From positions 607,671,659 to 607,735,658 of the forward strand of contig CM061142.1 of NCBI GenBank assembly GCA_030789695.1: DNA of 64,000 nt, written 5' to 3'. The notes beneath the pieces were generated by a model, which saw only the letters and a list, made by a program, of their open reading frames with translations, ran no database searches and was not told the origin of the DNA. Made by a program: the position numbers and the translations under genes. Below, piece after piece: positions 25,056-36,147 of this stretch. The DNA is from Scilla litardierei (lineage: Eukaryota > Streptophyta > Magnoliopsida > Asparagales > Asparagaceae). Within the stretch, counting starts at the first letter, position 1. Each line of letters opens with the position of its first letter.

Positions 25056-26369
25056 TGTAGGAAAATATATGCCCATGAGTCAATTTATCTTGATTATATG
25101 TCTTGTTCATACCGTACATGGTACGTATTATTCTAAGTATAAAATCATTTGTATTAATATACTTAGATAATATCCATAGACTTATAGTTAGGTCCTTACA
25201 TATCTAGATGAGATCTCGATTATGAGTAAGTAACCGAATAGAAACGTAAGTCTAAAACGGTTCGTGATTATAGATGTGTCGAGAACTGGATATCGACACA
25301 TCGGCTAGATCATTGTGTCTTCGTCTTACCTTCGGGTAATGTTGATCTCATAGTCATTCGACTTGCTGAAGTCGGAGACGAGACACAGGTGCTCATTGGA
25401 GAATGAGTTCACTGAACGACCAAGTTAGAGTTATTAAATGGTTAAATTTAATGATCTGTCTTTAATAACTCTAGGGTGATGATAGGTTAGTTGATCCTTA
25501 AGACATGAAGTCATCTGTACCAACCTGTGAGCGGACGGTGTAGCTTAGACCCATGATCTAGCTTCGAGGACCAGTCCTGATGAAAGATCTTAGGTTGGGT
25601 TGCACCTGAAGCTCTCGAGGTGAGTAAATGACTAAGATGGGATTCGTCACTTCCATTAAAGGGAAGTTAGTGTTACAGGTTCAGTACGGTCTTGATGTTA
25701 ATCCTCGGCCGGGGTACGTTGTAAGTAGTACAACGTGTATACAATAAAGACCACCGTATACTGACCAATGTTGTCTAATAGGGTTGACAGAAAACCATAC
25801 CCTAAGCCAACAATAACACAGTCTTGACGAAGGGATTTTAGCTAACGGAATTCATCACTGACACAGCCGATGCAAACCATATGATACTTTTGTCAAGGGT
25901 CGATCACGGTATGATGACTCTGAAACAGGGACGACAGCTACTGCTTGTAGTGACCGTCGTCTAGGGGTTTCGAGCCCCAACCTGTAGTAAGGTCAGGCTG
26001 TAGGGTCTCACACTGAGTAGTGTTTGTGTCTTAGTAATAGGAATATAGAAAAGAGAGAAATATCATTTGATGATATTAAACATTCACAAAAACGATTGTG
26101 AATATTAGTCGCATTAGCAATAGGGACACAACGTTGCATTAGATGCTAACTTTGACTAAACGTGTTGTAAATTAGTTACGACTAAATTAGTAGGAACAAA
26201 CTTGTTGGAAAGGGTTACCTGGATGACGGGATCGTCCCGGTCTAAACACATGTTCAAACCGCGTCCAAATCGGAGCTCAAATGAGTCCAGAAACGCAGAA
26301 ATAGTTCAAGGAGAAGTGGGTTAGACCCACTGGGCCAAAAGGCCCATGTGCAAAGGCAAAACGGGTGCC

Positions 26370-26685
26370 GCCCGCTGGCTGCAACGGGCGCACGCCCGGT
26401 GCACAGCGGGCGCGGCCTGCTGCAGCAGCGGGCGTGGCCCGTTGTGTGCAGCGGGCAGGCGCCCGCTGCATCAGCAGGCGCGGCCCGCTGCACGTAGCGG
26501 GCCAGCGCCCGCTGATGCAGCGGGCACGGCCCGCTGCACGCAGCGGGCCAGCGCCCGCTGATGCAGCGGGAGCGGCCCGCTGCACGCAGAGGGCGACCGC
26601 CCACTACAGCAGCGGGCAGGCGACCCGCCCTTGCTCCCTTGGGCGGGCGCGCCCGCTAAGTCTAGCGGGCGCGCCCGCAACTTAA
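26370..26685. repeat. 46-bp GC-rich palindromic minisatellite in 5' LTR of B
   Basis: Two adjacent 46-bp units at 26491-26536 and 26537-26582 share CAGCGGGCC, GCGCCCGCTGATGCAGCGGG and CGGCCCGCTG. Degenerate copies extend on both sides. The motif AGCGGGC/GCCCGCT is self-complementary. The equivalent place in the 3' LTR (about 45485-45645) is about 160 bp shorter. Confidence 0.85.
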
Positions 26686-27005
26686 GTCAAATTAGGGTTT
26701 TTGAAACCCCTAATGACGGCTACGAATTTTGAGAAATTGCTAAACTTTGAACAATTGTTTGAGGGGTCAAACGAAGTTGAAATTCGTCGCCGTCAGTTCC
26801 TACGCGTTCACCATTCCAAGCTCTTCTGATTGATAGCTTGTTTGGTGTCTGAAGTTTAGTATGCGAGGAGAATTAATTCGTTAAAGTTTGACTTTGTGAA
26901 AGTCTAACTTTAAAGTTGAAATTAAGCCAAATGGCTTAATTGAATTTTTCTCTTCATGGGAATTGTCCCACATTGCCCCCAACGAGAGGTTGAGTGCTCA
27001 CTCCC

Positions 27006-27015
27006 TATATAAATA
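27006..27015 (+). promoter_or_regulatory. LTR TATA box of element B (5' LTR)
   Basis: TATATAAATA in plus orientation, followed by GGGGTGCAC. The same box is at 45967-45976 in the 3' LTR. It lies about 590 bp before the LTR end, giving a long U3. Confidence 0.7.
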
Positions 27016-27589
27016 GGGGTGCACTCTCCTCGTTGAAAAATACACCAGTCAACGATCGAGTAGCTCCATTTTTTTAGAGCAAGCTCGATCGGTGACTAAA
27101 TCTCTCTCTCCATTTTCCTATTCTCTGGAGTAGTCCTAGCACGACTACGAACGGGGTTTGGATCTGATCCGGACGTCTAAGACGCGGGTTTCTTCTCAAG
27201 TGAAACTTTCTACCGCGTGTGATCGGCTCGAAGGCGAAAGCAGCTCGGGCGGATCGGTGTGAGGGTGCGCGGCGGCTCAAGCAGATCGGGTCAACGCGGC
27301 TCGGCTACGAGGAGCTTCTCAAGACAGTGTGGTACATCTTGCCTGCCCCAGGGCCAAGATTCCGGGTATGTGGTTAAGCGTTTTCTAGTGTAGTTTTTAT
27401 TAGTCGCTTTAGTGTAGATCCTTCTTGGGGTGGTCAGACCCACTCCAAGTCGGCATAGATCGGGCTAGGTTCTGGCTCCCCAGAGCCTAGCTAAATAGTT
27501 TAGCTAGTGTAGAAATTTGATTTCTGGTTTTTCCGCTGCGCTTTTTGTGCCTCCGTGGTCCGTTCGACTTAGGATGGATACGGATCCGA

Positions 27590-27594
27590 GCTCT
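27590..27594. other. Target-site duplication GCTCT, left copy (element C)
   Basis: GCTCT is repeated at 40165-40169. Removing C and one copy restores the end of the LTR of B as seen in its 3' LTR (GAGCTCT then GGGGT). Confidence 0.93.
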
Positions 27595-29349
27595 TGTAAT
27601 GCCCTACAAGCTACTGCACAAGTACTAGAGGGGGGGTGAATAGTACTTTAAAAATAACAAGGAGTATAATTCCTAATTATAGTGCAAACAACTACCAAAT
27701 CAATTTGCGGAAGCTTAAATTGAATGACAACAACAAATTTAACAATGCTAACAAAAGATGTTACTGGGTTCGGATCCACCCAAGTCTCCCCGACTTGTTC
27801 CCGGTGATCCTACGTCCCAACCACCCGGATCCCCTCCGGATACTTAGGTTAGAAACCCTAACCCAAGATTTCCACTATGAATATCTTGTGAAAAACCTTC
27901 ACAAGATCAAATCATACATGCAATGGCAATAGTGAATCCCACAACCCGGGATCACAACCTTCTCTCACAACCGAGAGAATCAACAAGCAATATAAATGAG
28001 TTTATATTGAAATAAACAATCTTACCACAAAATCCTATACCTTGAGTTTTTCTTACCAAATAGGTGAAAGGAAGGATTTGAGGAAGATGAAGTCACCAAG
28101 ACCTAGCACCAAGGAAATGACCAGCAATAGGTGCCTAGGAGTGATTTGGAGACTTGAATCAAGCTAGAGCTTGAAGGGCTCACCAAGAACAAACTTCTCT
28201 CAAGATGGATTCTAGATCTAGAATGTGAGAGAATGGATTTCTTGTGAGGAAGAGAGCTTTAGAAATGAGTGAGAATGGCTATCTCTTTCTATCTCAATGA
28301 ATCTCTTAATGGCAGCTCTGACCTAGAGAGAAATGACCTAGGTTCGTATTTATAGGGTCCCATAAAAACAAGTTAGGTCAATTCCCAACGGATAGAAATC
28401 TGAGGCAACTAGTCGGTCAAAGAACAACCACTGACCGACAAGTTCATCAACTAGTCGATCAGTCAAACAACATGGACCGACTAAGTGAGGAACTTAGAAG
28501 AGATAGAAATTCAGACCTAGAAATCTAGTCGGTCCAAGAAGACATTCTGACCGACTAGTTTCACAACTAGTCGGTCAGTAAGTGAACGTAGACCGACTAA
28601 GAGGCAAAGTGAAATAGTCTGAATACAAATTGACTTAGTCGGTCCAAGAACAAAAGTTGACCGACTAGATTGTCAACTAGTCGGTCACCAAACGTTCTTA
28701 GACCGACTAACGATAAACAGTAGCTAAGGAGAAATTTAGCATGTACAGTAAATCACAACTAGTCGGTCAAAGAAGCATCACTGACCGACTTGTTCACAAA
28801 CTAGTCGTTCGGTGAGTCAACGTAGACCGACTAACTGTAAACAGTAAGGTGCAAGAAATTACGGAAGCAAACTAGTCGGTCCAAGAAGCTCTTCTGACCG
28901 ACTAGATCACCATCTAGTCGGTCAGTACTTCTTCTTGTACCAACTAATATGCACAAACAAGTCCGAATAGAAGCGCGACGCTTCGAGGAAGTTAGAATGA
29001 ACTTGTACTAAGATCCTAGAGCTACGATATGAGCGTTATGAAGATAGAAACGTAAGATATACTCAAGGCTTAACATTCTATAGATCGAAGCTAAAAGACT
29101 ATAAATAAAACCTTAATGAACGGTCTTCGAAAGCTTCGATTAATTCTTCATGACTTCCAAAACGGTCCAAGAGCTTCAACGAAGCTTTAGGCAATGAATA
29201 CGTGCTTTGAGAAGTCTTGAGATGTCGCTTTGATTGTTCTCGTGAATTTGGCGACGATCTCCAATACTGCGCTCACAAATTGTTAGTTCATGAATTATTT
29301 ATGTTTGCTCATCATCCAAAACCAAATCCGGGGAGTCCAATATTCAACA
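27595..29349 (-). repeat. 3' LTR of element C
   Basis: TGTAATGCC...ATTCAACA, 1755 bp. It contains the CTAGTCGGTC/GACCGACTAG array (28409-28948), and a minus-strand TATAAATA near 28350. A 98-codon ORF at 27636-27932 recurs identically in the other LTR and has no recognisable domain. Confidence 0.93.
28409..28948. repeat. CTAGTCGGTC / GACCGACTAG hairpin array in 3' LTR of C
   Basis: About five units of roughly 110-120 bp. Each has the 10-bp motif in the order forward, reverse complement, forward, reverse complement, so each unit can fold into two stem-loops. Spacers between motifs differ between units. A few motifs carry single substitutions. Confidence 0.9.
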
Positions 29350-29650
29350 TTCTCCCCCTTTTTGGTGATGACAAACCAACATAAATAATAATCAAAAATA
29401 ATGATTCAAATGAAAAATACTTACTCCCCCTGCATTGATGACGCGTTAATTCCAAAATGAATATATATGAATTGCATCAATCAGACGAGTAAGATATATA
29501 AAGAGAATCGATTTTTGAAATATCGGATTTTGAAAATCCTTATATATATATCTTAACTCCCCCTGAATCTAACATATCAAACTAGATTCTTGGAAATTGA
29601 GTTAAATTTTCATTTGCCCTATTTATTATCATTATCTCTCCCCCTTTGGC
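29350..29650 (-). other. Polypurine tract cluster of element C
   Basis: On the minus strand AAAAAGGGGGAGAA (29350-29363) abuts the 3' LTR. Similar GGGGGAG tracts are seen near 29422, 29555 and 29637. Repeated polypurine tracts are known from Sireviruses. Confidence 0.8.
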
Positions 29651-30315
29651 ATTATCCCAAAAAATGGGGGGCATACAACGACAACAACTAGGGAAATTAA
29701 AATCCAACATCGGGAGTCATAGATGTTGACGATGGACCCAATTAACACCAAGGGAAAAAACGATGAAATCAAATCAAGGTGTGCCCAAATGTCCATCATC
29801 TAAAAGGGAAAATTAAAATCATCAAAAATACCAAATATTAATTCATTTATTGAGTAAAGGAACATACTCTCCAATATTCAATATTCTTGGTTAAATTTGT
29901 GCATGGAAAACAATTCTATACAATCATAGAAATATAATCTATTTAACCAAGCTTCCAAGCGTCGAGCGACGAATTCACATATCGTATGCGTTGAACGAAT
30001 AGTAAAAGTGCACGACGAATAAAATATAGAGAACATCGATGTATATATATATAGAAAACATCATGAGTACATCCAAAAAGATATCACATCGAGTACATCA
30101 AAATACAAACGACCATGGATATCAACCAAAAAAGAAAATACATCATACATCATCATACCATCAGCATCATCCAAAGTACATCAAAATACAACACCGACAT
30201 CCATAAAAATCAAAATACAACAAATCAACACCCAAAATCCATCCCATCCTAACCCAAAACACTCTCAAACAGGTATATCATCCAATGAGCAGTGGAGAGT
30301 CCTCGAAACAGACGA
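29651..30315 (-). other. Untranslated stretch of element C after the extra ORF
   Basis: AT-rich, with many TACATCAAAATAC and ATCATC-type short repeats around 30060-30230. No ORF or RNA gene was recognised. Confidence 0.6.
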
Positions 30316-32034
30316 TCACAAGGAAGTGGCTGGATCTGCAGTCTCTGTGGGTCCAGTCGACAGAGTGGACTCAGGCTCTGCAGGGAGGAGAGGCGTGTCA
30401 ATAGACGGGATCGTCGGGGCCGGTGTGGAAACGACGACGGGCTCAACGGCTGGGGTCTCAACAGGAGTATCAGCAGGCAAGACAGGAGCAGGGTCGTCAA
30501 CAGGAGCAGCAGCAGCCTCAGAAGTCTGAACTACTGGTGCAGAAGTCTCTGGAGCACCGGAAGAGGTGCCATCTCCAAGAGCAGATGTGGTAGTAGTAGC
30601 AGCAACAGCAGTGGCCTCATCGCCACGAGCCAAGGAGGTGACAAGCTCATCAAACTCCTCATCGTCCATCTCCTCGTCCTCAGAAACAGGAGGAGGAAGC
30701 TGGACGCCCATCAAGCTAGCCATACGGCAGACGACCTCCTCGGTACGAGCCAAACGTGACTCGTGCCGACGAAGTAAGCGTACGACATCATCTAATGTGG
30801 CGGAGGGAGGAGGGACAGAAGCAGCTGAGGGAGGAGGAACTGAAGCAGCTGAAGGAGTAGCCTGAGATGCAGAAGGTGTCGACCGCTGCACGTGACGGAG
30901 TGCCGCAAGAGATTTCTTAACGGCCGTCGCGTTCAGAGGAGGACCAAGGGGACGCTCATCATCAGGGGGCAAGGGAACACCGAATCGACGAAATACCAAG
31001 GTCAGGAGACAAGGATATGGGATATGCACAGATTTAGTGGTCTTGCGAATACACTCGAAAGAATCCATCTTATCGAGTATAATGCGAGCCCAATTAATCT
31101 CGCTACCCATGAACAGCGCGTATATCAGTTTCAAAAACGGCTGAGATGGAAGAGATGAAGATCCATACTTGGGAAGAAGGCATGATTTCAGGATCAGGTT
31201 AATCACCCAAGCATTCGGCTTGAATGATTTCGAAGGAACTCCAATGAATGCGGGGGGGATAACCTGGAAGATTTTGCCTAGGGTCCACTGATCGAGGGAA
31301 GAGATATCATCGACAGAGATGTCAGACGGGAGGAGGCCACACGATGAGAAACCAATCAACTCCCCCAAGATTTCTGCCGTGAGGACTATCGGAGTCCCCA
31401 AAACAGAAGTCTCAATGGAGTGGGTCTCGCCGTACTGACCCCGGACACGGTTGGCATAGAATAATTTGACCAGGCGAGGATATGGTCTAGGGTTCGTCTT
31501 AGCGTCAAATCGAAGGTAGTCCAATAGGCCACTATAGGAGAGAAGATCAGCAAGGCCAAGAAAATCAGAAAACTGAACGTAATGCTCTAACAGCAGTGGG
31601 CAGTGCTCTATACGGTTGTACGCTGCGAGACACTGAGGGTCGTCGCGGCACAACGATATGTCTACACCGCCGACTGGCATAGGAGCTTTACCCTTAGCCT
31701 TACAGGACTTAGGAGGAGGTGGAGGAGGGGGTGGAGTGGGTGCCTTCTCAAGATGTTCAGGAGTGTATTCCTCATCGGAGTTATCCGCGGAATCACTATC
31801 CGAACGCTCACCGGGAGGAGTGGGTGCACGGAACTTTTTGGGTTTAGGTTTAGGCTTGGACGATTGGCCGGCAGGTTTAGGCTTGGACGTCCTCTTCCTC
31901 TTCAATGGAGTTGAAGACGAAGAGGGAGGTCGAGTGGTCTTGGCCCTACGTTTGGGAGGGGTCGAAGCGGTAGCACCCTCTACAGTCATAGGGGATGCCC
32001 CGGAAGATGTAATCGGGATTCTCGTTCGTGCCAT
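30316..32034 (-). CDS. Extra ORF of element C, putative plant transposon protein domain
   Basis: The preferred start is the ATG at 32032-32034 (MARTRIPITSS), although the frame is open 48 bases further. It encodes 572 residues without interruption. The N-terminus is strongly basic with KRKR-type clusters that could be a nuclear signal (about 25-70). An acidic stretch and a run of eight prolines follow. A globular region at about 125-340 contains VKLFYANRVRG, and TPIVLTAEILGELIGF. This resembles the Pfam 'putative plant transposon protein' family seen in extra ORFs of plant elements. The C-terminus is Ala/Pro/Thr-rich with a short possible coiled coil (LLRRHESRLARTEE). No signal peptide or membrane segment is visible, so it is not a typical envelope protein. 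It occupies the envelope-like position of Sireviruses. Its function is unknown. Confidence 0.8.
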   Translation of the reverse strand: MARTRIPITSSGASPMTVEGATASTPPKRRAKTTRPPSSSSTPLKRKRTSKPKPAGQSSKPKPKPKKFRAPTPPGERSDSDSADNSDEEYTPEHLEKAPTPPPPPPPPKSCKAKGKAPMPVGGVDISLCRDDPQCLAAYNRIEHCPLLLEHYVQFSDFLGLADLLSYSGLLDYLRFDAKTNPRPYPRLVKLFYANRVRGQYGETHSIETSVLGTPIVLTAEILGELIGFSSCGLLPSDISVDDISSLDQWTLGKIFQVIPPAFIGVPSKSFKPNAWVINLILKSCLLPKYGSSSLPSQPFLKLIYALFMGSEINWARIILDKMDSFECIRKTTKSVHIPYPCLLTLVFRRFGVPLPPDDERPLGPPLNATAVKKSLAALRHVQRSTPSASQATPSAASVPPPSAASVPPPSATLDDVVRLLRRHESRLARTEEVVCRMASLMGVQLPPPVSEDEEMDDEEFDELVTSLARGDEATAVAATTTTSALGDGTSSGAPETSAPVVQTSEAAAAPVDDPAPVLPADTPVETPAVEPVVVSTPAPTIPSIDTPLLPAEPESTLSTGPTETADPATSL

Positions 32035-32974
32035 GATCTCGGCACAACGAGCACAACCAAATGACGGGATAAGATCAAACACACCCTAAGCTTAAGCCTA
32101 AAACTGAAATCAAACAAGCACAAAGAATGAAATTTCGAAACCCTAGCTCAAACCCTAGAAGATGAAAATGAGATCAAGAGCTAACCCTAGGGATGGAAAA
32201 AGAGATCTAGGAGAGGGGTTATACCTAGGAGAGAGGGTCGACGGCGACGGACGGCGGAGATGGCCGGAAAATTGGTCGGAGTCGACGGGAATACGAAGGG
32301 GTTTCGGTCGGGGAGAGGGAGTTTTCGAGCTGGAGGTTGAAAACAAACCGACTAAATGAAGTTTTGATCGGATAAACCTTGATTAAGTCGGTCGGGAAAG
32401 CGAAAAGACGCGTTTGCCCTAACGCACTTAGTCGGTCACAGTTCAAGCACTGACCGACTAGATTACGATCTAGTCGGTCGGTCAATGAGCTTGAACCGAC
32501 TAAGTCGAAACAGAGGCAAACAGAAATTTCTAGGGCTAGAGTTAGTCGGTCGCAGTATACTCACTGACCGACTAGTTTTCAATCTAGTCAGTCGGTAAGT
32601 GTACTGTGACAGACTAAAGAAAGAAAATGACAATAGATAGATTAAAGCTTGATCTAGTCGGTCTGAGTTCACTAGCTGACCGACTAGATGAGCATCTAGT
32701 CGGTTGGCTGATGAACTGAAACCGACTAGAAGAGTCCAAAAATTGATAAATGAGTTCTCTTCATAAACCACTTGGATGAAGCATCTTAACCCGCTCATTA
32801 GTCATCTAAACTACCCATAAAACATCGAAATCTCATATACGATATTCAAATAAGAATTCGAGCAAAAATTCTAACAAATCACATAAAAGCCCCAAAAAAA
32901 ATCCAATAATTCTAGCATGGACGAAATATCGCGAAATATAAAAGTATGCAAGATAATTGAATGAAACATGAATC
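32035..32974 (-). other. Spacer between pol and the extra ORF in element C
   Basis: About 940 bp with no credible ORF. Its main content is a second CTAGTCGGTC/GACCGACTAG array (32340-32729), listed separately. The part next to the extra ORF (32035-32330) is rich in purines on the plus strand and may be its 5' untranslated region. Confidence 0.65.
32340..32729. repeat. Internal copy of the CTAGTCGGTC / GACCGACTAG hairpin array
   Basis: About three to four units with the same alternating motif as the LTR arrays. It lies roughly 300-700 bp upstream of the start of the extra ORF in the sense direction, and 245 bp past the end of pol. Spacers differ from those in the LTRs, so it is not a simple recent copy. 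Confidence 0.88.
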
Positions 32975-35254
32975 CTATATCTCGGATTCACCCATAATCC
33001 CCAATTCTCGACGCAACCGCACAAAGGAGTCCTCCTTTAGGGGTTTCGTGAAAATATCGGCGATTTGCTTTTGGGTTTCAACGTACACTAATATGATGTC
33101 CTTTTTAGCAACATGATCATCTAAAAAGTGGTGTCGGGCATCTATGTGTTTTGATCGGGAATGGTGCACCGGATTCTTTGAAAGACAGATAGCACTTTGG
33201 TTATCCACCATGATAGGGCTAGTATCACAGTGAATACCAAAATCCTTCAGTGTGTGTCTCATCCAAAGAACCTGGGCACAAGCGGCACCGACGGCAATAT
33301 ATTCCGCCTCGGTGGTTGAAAGTGATACGGAATTTTTCTTCTTGGAAAACCAAGAGACAAGAGAATTTCCTAGAAAATGGCAAGTGCCACTAGTACTTTT
33401 CCTGTCGGATTTGCATCCCGCATAATCGGCATCACTATATAAGACTAACTCATACGTGCTAGATTTTGGATAAAGTAATCCAAAATCAAGTGTATAACTT
33501 AGATAACGGAAAATACGTTTTACCGCTACTAAGTGAGACTCCTTAGGTTGAGACTGATAACGAGCACATATGCATACGGCAAACATAATATCGGGCCTAC
33601 TTGCGGTAAGATAAAGTAAACTACCTATCGTACCTCGATATAGACGAATGTCTACATCCTTACCGCCCATATCCTTGTCAAGATGCGTAGTCGTGCTCAT
33701 TGGAGTATTTTTCCCGGAAGCACTCTCCATTCCAAATCGCTTAAGCAACTCCACCGTATACTTCGTTTGGTGGATGAAGATTGCATCGTTCAATTGGCGA
33801 ATTTGGAGACCTAAGAAATATTTGAGTTCGCCCATGTGGCTCATCTCAAATTGTTCCTTCATAACATTAGAAAACTCTTCGCAAAGAGTGAAGTTAGTAG
33901 CACCGAAAATGATATCATCAACATAAATTTGAACTAATAAAATATCATTATTCACATGCTTAACAAAAAGTGTAGAATCGGCTTCGCCCATTTTAAAATT
34001 CAAATCCAAAAGAAAATTCTTTAGGCGATCATACCAAGCTCGAGGAGCTTGTCTCAAACCATAAAGAGCTTTCTTTAGTTTAAAAACATGATTTGGAAAT
34101 TTTTCATTTATGAAGCCCGGAGGTTGAGAAACGTAAACTTCCTCAACAACATCTCCGTTTAAAAATGCACTTTTAACATCCATTTGAAATAACTTAAAAT
34201 TTTTATGGCATGCATAAGACAATAATAGTCTAATTGATTCTAATCTAGCTACCGGAGCGAAGGATTCTTCGAAATCGATACCTTCCTCTTGTCGATAGCC
34301 TTGAGCTACTAACCGAGCTTTGTTCCGAACGACGACTTGGTTTTCATCGGTTTTGTTCTTGAAGATCCACTTTGTCCCTATGATGGTGTGGTTCTTCGAT
34401 GGCAAAGGAACAAGCTCCCATACCTCATTCCTCTCGAATTGAATGAGTTCCTCCTCCATGGCAAGGATCCAAGCACTATCTTCGCACGCTTCAACTATAT
34501 TCTTTGGCTCTATCGATGAGGCAAAGGCACAATTGGCGAAGTGGTGGACTTGAGATCTCGTCTTGACACTATCATGAATATTGCCAATGACTTGCTCATG
34601 GGGATGGTCGCTAACGATATGAAGCCGCTTGGGAATACCTTGATCACTAGGCACATTCTCAACAACTTCATTAGTCGGGTTAGTATCAATAGAATCAATT
34701 GAATCAATAGACTTATAATTTTCAAACGAATCACATATAACATCCATAGAGTCATCATCATTTGAAATTCTAGGAGTAGTAAAATTCTCATTAAAAGAGA
34801 CATGAAGTGATTCCTCGATCGTAGAGGATCTTTTGTTGTATATCCGGTAGGCTTTGCTACGTGAGGAATACCCAACAAATATCCCCTCATCCGATCTCGG
34901 ATCAAACTTGTCCAAATTATCATATGTGTTTTTAATAAAACATTTTGCGCCGAAAACACGAAAATGTTTAACTTGAGGCAATCTACCAAACAACAATTCA
35001 TAGCAAGTTTGTTTGGTGCAGGGCCTCAAAAGTATTCTATTAAACACATAGCAAGCGGTGTGTACCGCTTCCGCCCAAATTTGATAACCAAGTTGACTAT
35101 CTTCGAGCATAGTGCGAGCACACTCCACAAGCGTTCTATTCTTCCTCTCAACAACACCATTTTGAGGAGGTGCGCGAGGGAAAGAAAACGTGTGAGTAAT
35201 TCCAAGATCATCACAAAAATTTGAGAAAGACTCATTCTCAAATTCACCCCATGA
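32975..35254 (-). pseudogene. pol: Copia integrase C-terminus, reverse transcriptase, RNase H (element C)
   Basis: From about 35128 down to the stop at 32975 the frame is uninterrupted for 717 codons. Domains in order: end of integrase ([20 protein letters not shown]); reverse transcriptase with [20 protein letters not shown] and the catalytic YVDD at about residues 402-405; RNase H with [13 protein letters not shown] and VDNQSAI. Length is normal for a Sirevirus pol. It is separated from the upstream integrase half by a one-base frameshift near 35252, next to the conserved RSDHG Asp, so a complete integrase cannot be made without a frame change. Confidence 0.93.
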
Positions 35255-36087
35255 TCACTACGAGTAGTGACAATGGTGGTTCCGATGAGATTTTGTACTT
35301 TCTTCACAAATATTGTGAAGTTTTCAAAAGCTTCATTTTTATTACATAAGAAAAATACCCATGTAAATCTTGAATAATCATCAACGATGACTAGTCCATA
35401 TCTTGCATTTCCTAAGGAAGCAACTCTAGTTGGCCCAAATAAATCTAGATGCAATAGCTCTAGTGGCCGTTTAGTAGAAATGCTTTTCTTAGGTTTAAAT
35501 GAAGATTTAGGAAGCTTGCCGCGTTGACAAGAATCAAAAAAACTTTTCTTTTCAAAAACGAGCTTCGGAAAAACTTTAATGGAATTTAATTTTGAAAGCT
35601 TATAAAGTGTTCCAAAGTTCACATGTCCAAATCGTCGATGCCATAAGTATTGTTCACTTGTGTTGGCAACGAGACATTGTTCATATGACTTAGGAAGATC
35701 CAAAATATAGATATCTTTATTGCGTGTGCCGGAAAATAATAATTTATTATTATCATTTGAAATATGACATAATCCTTTCGCAAAGCTAACTTTGTAACCT
35801 TTGTCACAAAGTTGGCTTATTGAAATAAGATTATGATTTAAACCATTAACTAGATAAACATCACTAATTAAAGGTTTAGACGGGTTACCCACTTTACCAA
35901 CACCGACGATGGTTCCGCTCTCGTTGCCTCCAAATACGACGCGGTTTCCATTAGCAATGGGAACTACTCCGGAGAGCAATTGAGCGTCACCCGTCATGTG
36001 TTTTGAACACCCGCTATCGAGTATCCAATTCCCTTTGGAGCTAAATTTAAATTTGTTGCTCCTTTTCTTTTTCTTTTCCTTGAGTAC
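35252..36087 (-). pseudogene. pol: Copia protease and integrase N-terminal half (element C)
   Basis: The frame is open from just after a cluster of stops (last one TAG at 36088-36090) and is in phase with gag. The protease active site is WILDSGCSKHMTG. The gag-pre-integrase zinc region includes YLWHRRFGHVNFGTLYKLSK. Integrase blocks include LELLHLDLFGP and VIVDDYSRFTW. Near 35252 one base appears to be missing, after which the frame gives unrelated sequence until a stop at 35026. Confidence 0.9.
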
Positions 36088-36147
36088 CTAAAGATAGAGA
36101 ATTTCATATCATGGTACCCAAGGTCATTGGGTCCTCAAAGGTTAGAC
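36088..36147 (-). other. 60-nt stop-rich segment between gag and pol with splice-like ends (element C)
   Basis: On the minus strand this segment starts GTCTAACC, after CCAAAG, and ends CTATCTTTAG before GTACTC. It contains four in-frame stops, including the gag stop at 36142-36144. Gag and pol are in the same frame on either side, and 60 is a multiple of three. It may be a very small intron or simply a stop-containing boundary. Confidence 0.45.

Larger units (their letters stand above)
25056..27594 (+). repeat. 5' LTR of element B, main part
   Basis: It aligns with the 3' LTR at 44176-46578 over its whole length, with roughly 2-3% substitutions where I compared them. The main length difference is in the GC-rich minisatellite near 26390-26680. 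The last 23 bp of this LTR are at 40170-40192, beyond the nested element. No credible gene lies in these 2.5 kb. Confidence 0.92.

Noticed and set aside
26254..26685. Several ORFs in the GC-rich part of the LTR of B
   Set aside because: They are products of the 46-bp minisatellite, open in many frames because of high GC, with no domain.
27636..27932. 98-codon ORF duplicated at 38451-38747
   Set aside because: It is identical because it lies in the two LTRs of C. It has no domain and reads antisense to the element.
28409..28948. CRISPR-like pattern of short repeats and spacers
   Set aside because: Motifs alternate in orientation and lie in the U3 of a plant LTR element. There are no Cas genes and the context is eukaryotic.
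30316..32034. Retroviral envelope-like protein
   Set aside because: Position fits, but no signal peptide or membrane segment is visible and the central region looks like the plant transposon protein family.
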